47,341 nt of DNA from an uncultured Hyphomicrobiales bacterium (GTDB lineage Bacteria > Pseudomonadota > Alphaproteobacteria > Rhizobiales > Beijerinckiaceae). The stretch spans positions 1-47,341 of the forward strand of contig CAIYZJ010000130.1 of assembly GCA_903930675.1 (NCBI GenBank). Direction: 5' to 3'. Below, in pieces: positions 7,961-16,000 of this stretch. Numbering within the stretch: position 1 is the stretch's first letter; each line of letters begins with the position of its first letter. Under the pieces are notes generated by a model that was not told the origin of the DNA, searched no databases, and saw only the letters and a program-made list of their open reading frames with translations. The translations under genes and the position numbers were made by a program.

Positions 7961-8678
7961 AGACCTCAGCGCACATTACGGAACGGTTCAGGTTCTCGAC
8001 ACCGTCAATCTGGATATCGCCAGAGGCGAGGTTATTGGTTTGATGGGGCCTTCGGGTTCGGGCAAAAGCTCGATCCTGCGTGTCTTGATCGGCCTCACCC
8101 CCCTGTCGGCAGGATCAGTCAGTCTCAACGGCGAAGTGATCGACTACGGCAATGCCCAATCCGTCCGGAACATGCGTGAACGCAGTGCCATTGTGTTCCA
8201 GCAATATAATTTGTTCCAGAACATGACGGCCCTTGAAAATGTCACGATCGCTCCGGTCAAAATCCGCAACCGCAACCCGAAAGAGGTCGAAGCCGAGGCC
8301 AGCGAACTGCTTGCGAAAGTTGGTCTGAAGGATCAGATGTCACGCTATCCCGACCAGCTTTCAGGCGGGCAGCAGCAACGCGTTGCGATTGCACGCGCTT
8401 TGGCCCTGAAGCCGGAAATTCTATTGCTGGATGAAATTACAGCCGCGCTGGATCCCGAACTGGTTTCGGAAGTTCTGGATACAATCCGCTCACTGGCCAG
8501 CGAGGGGATGACCATGATCATCGTCTCGCACGAAATGGGCTTCATGCGTGAAGTCTCCCACCGCATCGCCTTCATGGCTCAAGGCAAAATCATCGAATGC
8601 GGCCCGGCGGAGCAGATTTTCAACGCTCCGATTGAGGCAAGAACCAGAGATTTTGTATCCAAAATTCTCAAGCACTAA
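7941..8678 (+). CDS. Amino acid ABC transporter ATP-binding protein (GlnQ type)
   Basis: A 245-residue ATPase. It has Walker A GPSGSGKSS, Q-loop VFQQYNLF, signature LSGGQQQR, Walker B ILLLDEIT and H-loop IIVSHE, all in order. Walker B is usually followed by DEPT; here it is DEIT, a mild change that keeps the catalytic Glu. The frame is open to an ATG at 7890, but the TTG at 7941 has a clear GGAG 7 nt upstream and starts directly at the conserved N-terminal beta strand, so I choose it. It energises uptake through the two permeases encoded just before. Confidence 0.88.
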   Translation: MHHLVIKDLSAHYGTVQVLDTVNLDIARGEVIGLMGPSGSGKSSILRVLIGLTPLSAGSVSLNGEVIDYGNAQSVRNMRERSAIVFQQYNLFQNMTALENVTIAPVKIRNRNPKEVEAEASELLAKVGLKDQMSRYPDQLSGGQQQRVAIARALALKPEILLLDEITAALDPELVSEVLDTIRSLASEGMTMIIVSHEMGFMREVSHRIAFMAQGKIIECGPAEQIFNAPIEARTRDFVSKILKH

Positions 8679-8681
8679 GCC

Positions 8682-9359
8682 TCAAGCGTCGATACTGACC
8701 GACTGCAGGGCCGATTTTGTCAGGCTTTTAATATGGGTACGCACGGCTTTGCAGGCCGCTTTGGCATCATCATTTTCCAGGGCATCGATTATATTCAGAT
8801 GCTCGTTTGAATCGGGCTCGACACGATCGGGCAGTTGCGCGATTTCAAACAAACGCGTGGCCATCCGCAGCCGGTGGATGAATTTGATCATCACCTCGTT
8901 GCCGCACGCATCGATATAGAGCCCGTGCACATTGTCGTCTGAGCGCCAATGCGCTTCGGTGTGGTATGAAACGGCCGAACGCAATTCTTTGACCTCGCGC
9001 TTGGCCTGAATGATTTTAACCGGAGGAATACGGCCAATCGCCAGCATCACAGCTTCGGCTTCCAGAATCTCCCGGACTTTGAGGCTTTGCAGATATTCGC
9101 CCAGATCCACATGCCGGACAATGAAAGAGCGGCCAGCCCCTTTGATAACCAGACCTTCACCTTCCAGTCGCTGGAGTGCTTCCCGCAAAGGGGTACGGGA
9201 AATACCCAGCATATCAGCCAAGCGCGACTCGACAATCAACGCCCCCCCTTTGAGACGACGCTGCTGGATCATCTCGGAAACCGAGGCATAGGCCTGATTG
9301 GACAGATTGAGTTGTTCTGTTGTGTTGTTCATCATAATCATCTTCAAGTGGCAGGCCAT
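8682..9359 (-). CDS. GntR-family regulator, FCD subfamily
   Basis: A 225-residue regulator. The N-terminal winged helix-turn-helix includes ADMLGISRTPLREALQRL, and the C-terminal all-helical FCD ligand domain has metal-type ligands (His residues near residues 130-145 and in NEHLNIIDAL). It is convergent with the importer, ending 3 nt past the ATPase stop. Such proteins usually repress catabolic genes until bound by a carboxylate or amino acid. The TTTGTATACAAA palindrome at 5637 is a good candidate operator. The start may be at 9359 or at one of the ATGs 18-27 nt further in, which have GAAG just upstream. Confidence 0.85.
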   Translation of the reverse strand: MACHLKMIMMNNTTEQLNLSNQAYASVSEMIQQRRLKGGALIVESRLADMLGISRTPLREALQRLEGEGLVIKGAGRSFIVRHVDLGEYLQSLKVREILEAEAVMLAIGRIPPVKIIQAKREVKELRSAVSYHTEAHWRSDDNVHGLYIDACGNEVMIKFIHRLRMATRLFEIAQLPDRVEPDSNEHLNIIDALENDDAKAACKAVRTHIKSLTKSALQSVSIDA

Positions 9360-9979
9360 AGGCGACCGCAGGCATCACCCAGAAATCCTAATCCTTCCGC
9401 TTGTCCCTGTCGCATCTCTAACAGCTTTTGTTTGATCCGAAACCATTTGGCACTTCAATGTCAACATTGCGCAGTTGCCTGCCCCTGAAAAATGACCCGG
9501 GACCCAACTTCCTGCAGAGAGTGGCAAAGACCGGGGTAATCTTGTGGTACTCCGCGACTTCAGGCCAGCCGGAGCCGGATTTTTCCTGGGTTAAGGCTCG
9601 GGCCGGCCTGTGTACCGATGAGCCGTTCACGAACCAAATCTGGGCCTTTTTGCCGGTGGCACGATGTGGCCGGATCCCGTTGTCGTCTCACTGCCAATCC
9701 TCCATTGATATCCGTGCATCGTCAAGGCTGTTGGATCAATAGGCTGCATTGTTTGCGGAATTACACATTGTGGGCACTGTCCGTGGATTACGACCCTTGG
9801 TTCAATTGGGTCACTTGGGTCAATTGGCCAATTCTGGTTTGCTTTGAAAAATGATTGTTGATGCCAGCCCGTTATTCGGGGACTGTTTTTGGATTTCACC
9901 TTTTACAACTCGGTTCAGCGTGAAAAACCAGCCGTCAGGGCTTAACATTGGCTTCGGTAACCTTCCGTTTTCCAGCCTG
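9360..9979. other. Non-coding gap, no gene recognised
   Basis: About 620 bases in which short open frames exist on both strands but none shows a recognisable domain, a good ribosome site or coding character. It holds a run of related short motifs at 9810-9833 (TTGGTTCAATTGGGTC, CTTGGGTCAATTGG), ending in the perfect palindrome AATTGGCCAATT (9822-9833), and the inverted repeat GCCTGT-caa-ACAGGC at 9975-9989 over the stop of the next gene. It could be decayed sequence. Confidence 0.5.
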
Positions 9980-10543
9980 TCAAACAGGCCGGTTTGTATG
10001 TCTTGATCCCCCAAAAAGGCCTATCCCTGCCAGAATGAGCGATGCTAAGCCAATGGCGATGAGAACCGGGTTCGGAACGTAAAATGTCGTGTAAACCTCC
10101 CAGCCTATTGCACGCAAAACTTGCGATACCTCCGTATATACGCCGATAAGGTGACCGCCGAGCGTCCCGGTAATACCCAGAAGGCATCCGCCGAGCAATG
10201 CAAGGCCAGCGGATACCCAGCGCATCATGCCCTGCCAGATCGCTGCCCCACGCTTCCAGCGCAGGACAAGCAGGAGTGCCCAATAGGCCGTTGTCCAGGT
10301 TGCAAGCATCACATGGTTGCGTCCAAGTGGCGAGGTGGTGATCGTCTCGATTGGCCAGACAGAAAGCCCGACGCCGTAGGCGGCGAGACCGAAAACGAGA
10401 CCAGCTGAAAGCAAAGGGACCAATGCGCGGTCTATGCTCAGCGCCAGCGGCCCGTCGGACATTGAGCGATAGAGAATAGCCAGTGTAGCAGTCATCCACA
10501 GCGCGATTGGAAAATGAACCAGTACAACATGATAGCCAGCCAT
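9980..10543 (-). CDS. Five-segment inner-membrane protein, DUF2231-like
   Basis: A 187-residue integral membrane protein with about five hydrophobic segments: VVLVHFPIALWMTATLAILY, LVPLLSAGLVFGLAAYGVGL, the segment after NHVMLATW, VSAGLALLGGCLLG and VLIAIGLASLILAGIGLF. The HFPIAL motif near the N-terminus and further histidines (NHVML, GGHLIG) are the pattern of DUF2231-like proteins, and some could bind heme; that is inference. The frame is open upstream, but the ATG at 10543 has GGAG upstream and lies right after the stop of the heme-protein gene. The two are clearly one operon, so it may be the membrane electron partner of that protein. Confidence 0.75.
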   Translation of the reverse strand: MAGYHVVLVHFPIALWMTATLAILYRSMSDGPLALSIDRALVPLLSAGLVFGLAAYGVGLSVWPIETITTSPLGRNHVMLATWTTAYWALLLVLRWKRGAAIWQGMMRWVSAGLALLGGCLLGITGTLGGHLIGVYTEVSQVLRAIGWEVYTTFYVPNPVLIAIGLASLILAGIGLFGGSRHTNRPV

Positions 10544-10545
10544 GA

Positions 10546-11967
10546 TTATTGCTCCAACTTGAATGTGGACGTCAGCAGTGCCCAACCAAAGGCCCCAATC
10601 AGGGCGAGACCTGCCAGTAATGTTAATAGCCACTGAACGCGGATTAATTCGGCGAATTCAGCCTCTATACCATAATGCGCGAGTTGTTCTTCGCTATGGC
10701 GTGAGCGTACGGGGATACCTTTTGCAATGCTTTCGGCTCCACCGTGTTTGACGCTGTTGAGGTGCGGCCAGCTCACTTGGCCGGGATAGAACAGGGTCAC
10801 GGACCGCGGGGGTTGCTTCCAATCCGGCATTTCGCCGGTAAAAGCGACTACCGCCAACTCTGCCTCGCGGCCAAAGCCTGCAGAAATCGGGAGTGAAACA
10901 TAATGCCAGCGTCCCGCGGTCGCCTGACGATGAACAGCGAAGGCAACCTGATAGACGCCGCCGTCCCGAATGATCTTATCCTCCAGTGGCTTTCCGGTGT
11001 CCATTTTGCGGCGGAGCGTAACCTCCCAGAATCCGTCAGCCCAATGCGCCTTGCCGGCAACGGCTATGTCAGCGCGCGAGTCCTGGGGTGTCCGCAAAAG
11101 ACGGCGCGGGATCGTGTCGCCTTCTTGCCAGCCCGCTGCTGGGTCAAACGCTACAGATTGATCCTCCGTGAGGGCATGTGCACCGTCCTGGTCAATTTTT
11201 CCACCGACAATATCATTCCATTTAAGGGCCCTCATACCGGTTTTCGAGGGATCAAACATCAGGCGCGGCTGCTTCTTATCGCTGTCCCAGTTGGTTGCAT
11301 AAGCGCCCCGACCCGTGTCACTCAGACGTCCGGCCGTTATGAACTGGTCATCGGCAAAGCCGGTCGGGTTAGAGCGCGCTGCCCGCCAATGCCAGAGGTC
11401 AAGGAAATATCCGGCCGCCTGAAGTCTGTCTTGCTCCTTCTCGGGTACGGTTGATGTCCAGTCGTTTTGGTTTTTGCGGGTTGCCGGGAGATATTTTGTG
11501 GGTTCCTCGAGTCCAAGCTTCTTTCCAAGATAGGGGTGGTCTTTAACCGATTTGATATCTGCCTCGACGGTAAAGCCTGCGAGCCTGTCACCGATTGCGA
11601 TATAGCCACCGTAGCGACCGAACTCCGGCACCGAGCCGTCATCAAGCATCATCGAGACACGATCCTCGTGGAGGCCATCCGGCTGCGAGCCCGGAACAGG
11701 ATTGCCCCTTACCACCCATTTGCCATCGGTGAAACGAAGCATGTCGTGAAATATGCCGGGATTTGGCGCAGGCCAGCGGTAACGGAAATAAACATCTGTA
11801 CCGTTATATGCCGCCTGGACTTGAAGCGGCATTGTCAGCAACTTCGGGATGCTGATTTGCCGCTTGGCATCATCGACCACGACACCGGTTCCGTGCGTTA
11901 TCCACGACAAGGCGAGCGCACCAGCAAACAAGACCACAGAGGATATAAGACCTAATTTCTTTTCCAT
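10546..11967 (-). CDS. Ethylbenzene-dehydrogenase gamma-subunit-like heme-binding protein
   Basis: A 473-residue protein anchored by an N-terminal hydrophobic segment (LISSVVLFAGALALSW) and a C-terminal one (LLTLLAGLALIGAFGWALL), with a large soluble, presumably periplasmic, part between. The beta-rich body with YNGTDVYFRYRW, GYIAIGDRL and FWEVTLRRKM resembles the heme-b domain of ethylbenzene/DMS/selenate dehydrogenase gamma subunits and related cytochromes. No molybdoenzyme or iron-sulphur subunit is nearby, so it is not part of a standard complex here. The frame extends to 12003, but the ATG at 11967 begins right at the signal-like segment. A perfect FNR-type box lies ~72 nt upstream, suggesting expression under low oxygen. 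Confidence 0.72.
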   Translation of the reverse strand: MEKKLGLISSVVLFAGALALSWITHGTGVVVDDAKRQISIPKLLTMPLQVQAAYNGTDVYFRYRWPAPNPGIFHDMLRFTDGKWVVRGNPVPGSQPDGLHEDRVSMMLDDGSVPEFGRYGGYIAIGDRLAGFTVEADIKSVKDHPYLGKKLGLEEPTKYLPATRKNQNDWTSTVPEKEQDRLQAAGYFLDLWHWRAARSNPTGFADDQFITAGRLSDTGRGAYATNWDSDKKQPRLMFDPSKTGMRALKWNDIVGGKIDQDGAHALTEDQSVAFDPAAGWQEGDTIPRRLLRTPQDSRADIAVAGKAHWADGFWEVTLRRKMDTGKPLEDKIIRDGGVYQVAFAVHRQATAGRWHYVSLPISAGFGREAELAVVAFTGEMPDWKQPPRSVTLFYPGQVSWPHLNSVKHGGAESIAKGIPVRSRHSEEQLAHYGIEAEFAELIRVQWLLTLLAGLALIGAFGWALLTSTFKLEQ

Positions 11968-12038
11968 TATCGCCCCGCTGTTGCCAGTAGCCAGAATAGG
12001 CACTGGTCATCAGCCTATGGCACGAACGGGACCAAGCA

Positions 12039-12052
12039 TTGATCCACATCAA
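12039..12052. promoter_or_regulatory. FNR/FixK-type box TTGATCCACATCAA
   Basis: TTGAT-CCAC-ATCAA matches the FNR/Anr/FixK consensus TTGAT-N4-ATCAA exactly. It ends 72 nt upstream of the start of the heme-protein gene, a usual position for an activator site. It implies that the heme protein and membrane protein are induced under oxygen limitation. Confidence 0.85.
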
Positions 12053-12576
12053 TGTTTATCTTCTAAATTTCTGATTGTTCAGCGTTATTCCGGATTTACG
12101 TAATGAACACACTGTGACCGTTGTCCGCGGACCAAGACCCTGGGTCTCATGGCAAATTGACCAACACAGAACCAAACCCGTCGCAGAACTAGGCCCGGGA
12201 CACCTTGATCGCAACCGAAAGATAACGATAGCTGCGATTTGATTGCCGGCATCAATACTTGCGATCGATAGGAGACGCATGTCACACTTTAAGGATCGCC
12301 ACGCTGACAATCATAAAAGGGGGGTATTCCAAATACCGGCCTTGCGGCACATTTCGCAGATTGGTGTGGCATCCCCGGCCTGCTTCAAAACAAAAGTTAT
12401 CTGCACTTTCTGAGCCTGGAAGCCCTCGCCTGAATACTTCTCTTTTCCAGCGGGATCATCAGCACAAAATTCCGGCTCCGAATGATATAATTTATGGAAG
12501 GACACCCCATTACAAATGTTAAAATAGACCAAGATAGAGTAAGTTCGTGTCTGGTTAAAACTGCCAAAGGGTTAGA
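12053..12576. other. Intergenic gap, no gene recognised
   Basis: About 520 bases upstream of the heme-protein gene and of the small basic protein. Only small open frames are present, without recognisable products. A short palindrome AGACCC-T-GGGTCT lies at 12136-12148. The promoter of the heme operon must lie near its left edge; I see no clear second promoter. Confidence 0.5.
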
Positions 12577-12777
12577 ATGATGACCAAGATGAGCAGAGAA
12601 GATCTGATGGCTGCTCTTAAAAATGCTCACTCCAAACAGGCTGAGCAGGCCAAGCCTTTGAAAAAAGCATCGATCAAACGGGCCCCGGTTGAAAAGCCTG
12701 TGAGCCTTGAGCGACTTGTCATTGCAATTGGCAAAGCTTACGAAAAACGTATGGGAAAGAAAAACACATCTCGTTAG
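12577..12777 (+). CDS. Small basic protein of unknown function
   Basis: A 66-residue protein rich in lysine and alanine (MSREDLMAALKNAHSKQAEQ at the N-terminus, ending KKNTSR). AAAGGG lies 6 nt before the ATG, and a second ATG follows directly. It has two likely short helices, around residues 5-22 and 42-60, separated by a Lys/Pro-rich linker, with no signal peptide or membrane segment. The composition suggests a nucleic-acid or acidic-protein partner, but I do not recognise the family. It stands alone between the heme operon and the flagellin gene. It could be spurious, though the ribosome site and composition favour a real gene. Confidence 0.5.
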   Translation: MMTKMSREDLMAALKNAHSKQAEQAKPLKKASIKRAPVEKPVSLERLVIAIGKAYEKRMGKKNTSR

Positions 12778-12924
12778 CCATCTCTTGTTTTCGGGTTGGT
12801 TTCGGATCCGTCTGGTATCGACTGGTTTCAGACCCGTCGGGAAGTGTCCATCTGCAGTAGTAGCCATTATAAAATACAGTGAGATCTGCCTTTAATCATT
12901 GGATCAGCCACATTGGGTAGTGTG

Positions 12925-12956
12925 TCCGTCATTCTTCGGACGGATGAATTTATTTT
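12925..12956 (+). terminator. Weak candidate terminator
   Basis: A 6-bp stem TCCGTC / GACGGA with an 8-base loop is followed by an AT-rich stretch, TGAATTTATTTTT. It lies downstream of the small basic protein gene and beyond the flagellin stop. The stem is short, so this is only a candidate. Confidence 0.3.
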
Positions 12957-13008
12957 TGAAATGGCAAAAAACTCTCAGCCGTTTTAATTATCCGGCGCTT
13001 CTATTCCC

Positions 13009-16000
13009 TTAGGGTTTAAGCAACTGAAGCACCAATTGGCTGCTCTGGTTGGCTTGGGCCAACATGGTCGTGGCAGCTTGCGAAATCATTTGGCTCCGCG
13101 TCAATTCTGTCGAGGACAGGCTATAATTGGTGTCTGTTATGCGGGCGAGTGATTGCTCCGCATTGGTTCCGTCGGCCCTCAGATTGCCAACGGCACTGAA
13201 TAATTTGTTTTGCATCGCACCAAGGTTTGATCGCAAGTCGGATATTTGCGAGAGAGCATTTTGAATCGAGGCGAGGGCGTCATTGGTGCCTTTTAAGGAT
13301 GAAATATCAAGATCCGCGATTTTGATACCGTCATCGGAGCCCCCATAGGTGTTTTCCTGCAAACCGAGGCGGTTCAAATCCCACAGAGCGGTCGACCGGC
13401 TGCCGCCAGACAGAGTAAAGCTCTTGTCCGAGTCCAGCAAAACGGTCGCATAGGTCGTAATGGCTGCCGCCGGGCCACCATTGATTTTCAATGCGGGATA
13501 TTGCTGGTTGGCTATGGCTGCCTTGGTGGGTCCCAGACCGAGATTTTGCAAAGTGAGTGTATTGGTCGCCGGATTGCTGCCGGTTGCCAGCGAGATGTTT
13601 CGTCCGTCGGCTGCAGTCAATGTCAATCCGCTGCCATTATCGGACGCAATAACGCCTGTCAGGCCCGACATTGTATTGATTGCAGCCGTGATATTGGAGA
13701 TTTTGGTCTGTCCCGTCCGGGTCATCGGCGCGACGGCATTATAAAAATGATTGGAATTGCCAAGTGACGGGCCCGCCGTGCTCGAGGTGAAGGTGACTGT
13801 CTGCCCCGATACCGCACTTGACGCGAAGCCGGTGAGTTGCCCCGACATGGTGCCTTTGGCTCCGGCATTCCCTGTCGTCCCGTCGGCAAGATTCGAAAAT
13901 GCTTGCGCGACTTCGGTGGCGGTCATGAAAGATACTGCGGTCAGTGTCATTGACGCCACAGTAACCCTGTCACCTGGTGCCAACTGGCCGAAGTCAATGC
14001 TGGCAATCTCGTTGACGCCGACAATGGCAGGCGTGGCCAACTCCCCCGGAATGATATTGGCTCCGGAAATATGTGTGTTCGAAGGACCCGCTACGGAATT
14101 CGTGAAAATTGTCAGGGGACCAAGCACACTCGTGCTCCATCCGGTCAGTGTGCCGGTGATGGTGGCATTTGTTGCGCTATTGGGGGAGGCTCCGTCATTG
14201 AGATTTGCAAATATGCCTTGCACTTCCGATGCCGTCATATCGGCATTCGCCGTGACAGTGATGCCTGCGATTGAAAGAGTGCCGCCGTTTGCCAGAGACG
14301 GCAAAATGATCGAATCCACTTCAGGGCTGGCAGCCGAAGCGGGTATCGGGACTTGTCCCGGAGTGACGATACTCAGTGTCGACTCCGTGCCCAATGTCGC
14401 AGGGTCAGGCGGAGAATCCAGGATGGGCTCGATGATAATCGGCTGACCGTTGATGTATAGTGTCCCGCTATTGGTGGAACTAAATGAAAAGCCTCCTCCG
14501 ATTATGACATTTGGCCGTGGTGTCGCGGTAACCCCGGTCTGCCCGGACACTTTGTTGATCGCCGCAGCAATGGCTATCGCGCTGGCTTCCTTTCGGGAGC
14601 TTGGCGTAATCGTATTGGACGCGACGTCGTCCGCTGCGCTGGATGCAGGAATTTGAACGCCATTGAGGGTCATATCGCCGAATTCCAGACCCTTTGATGC
14701 CATTGATTCCGTGTATGAAATTGTCAGATCCGGCATATCTGCATTGGCTGTCGAGCTTGTAAAAATGACGCTGTTGCCGGAGAGGGAGGTATTCCAACCG
14801 TTCAATGTGCCGGAGACATAACCTTTATTTCCTGTGACATTGAGAGCGCTTCCGCCAACGCCGTCCCGCAGGTTCTGGAATACGGCTTTGACTTCGGCAG
14901 CCGTCATGGCCTGTGTGGCTGTCAAAGTCAGCCCGCCGACCGACACGAATGATCCCGACACCAGATTGCCGAATTGAACAGTATTGGTTTCGGTGTTGCT
15001 GCTGCCGAGACGCCCCTGCGTCACTTGCGAAATCACACTGGCTGTTCCACCTGTTCCGGCGGTACGGGTTACCGCCAGACTGGCAACAGGCCCCGATACC
15101 GTGCTGGTAAACTGCACGGCAGAACCAGACGCAGCCGAAGTGGACCAGCCCGTCAGAGTTCCGGTAAACGATCCTTTTCCGTTTGCCACCACCAAAGCGC
15201 CCGCATTTGTGCCATCTGCAATTTGGCCGAAAGCGGCTGCAACCTCTGATGCAAGCATGCTGACATTGGCTGTCAGGGTTAATCCGCCAATACTGACCCG
15301 GTCGCCTTGTGATATGTTGCCGAAGTTGATCTGATCCACTTCAGTGCTGGCAGGCGCAGTAACCGTCGGAGATGATCCAGCCTGCTGGCCCTGCACAATA
15401 TAAAAGGGGGATGTGGCGAGTGTCGGCGAACCCAAAAGGGATCCCACATTGGTGTTTTTGATGAATGGCACGGCCCCGTTGGAATTGTTGCCTGTGATCC
15501 ACCCCCCGAGATTGGCCTGTTTTTCGAACAGATGGCCGATCGCCGATCCGGTCATCGGGCCTGTGACAGCAATACCCAGCAGATTAAAAGACTTTCCGCT
15601 CGCCAGATCGTTGAACCGCACGGTATCGATTTCAGGTTGTCCGGGACTTGCCGTTGTCGCGGCCTGCCCGGGGGTGATGATGCTTTTGATGGGATCAGCG
15701 GCATAAAAGCTGTTGCTGACCTGCAGATCCGCAACATTGGTGTCGGGTGTCACGCTTGTCAATTTGACGGTATTTCCTCCGGCCGGACCGGAGTTCCAAC
15801 TGCCCAGCGCGCCGCTGAAAACGCCTTTTCCCCCTGCAACAACAATGGCAGCACCGGCGGTGCCGCTTTGAATATTCTGGAAAGCTGCCGCTACTTCAGA
15901 ACTGCTCATGGGAGAGGTGGAAGTCAGGACAAGTCCGCCGACTGTCACCGAATCTCCTCCGGCCAACTGACCGAAAGCGACCGTGGCGTTTTCTGTGGCA

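Noticed and set aside
8345-8675. Minus-strand frames opposite the ABC ATPase gene
   Set aside because: The plus strand carries all ABC ATPase motifs; the minus frames have none.
13751-14446. Plus-strand frame of 231 codons opposite the flagellin repeats
   Set aside because: Repetitive mirror of the flagellin repeats, without independent coding signals.
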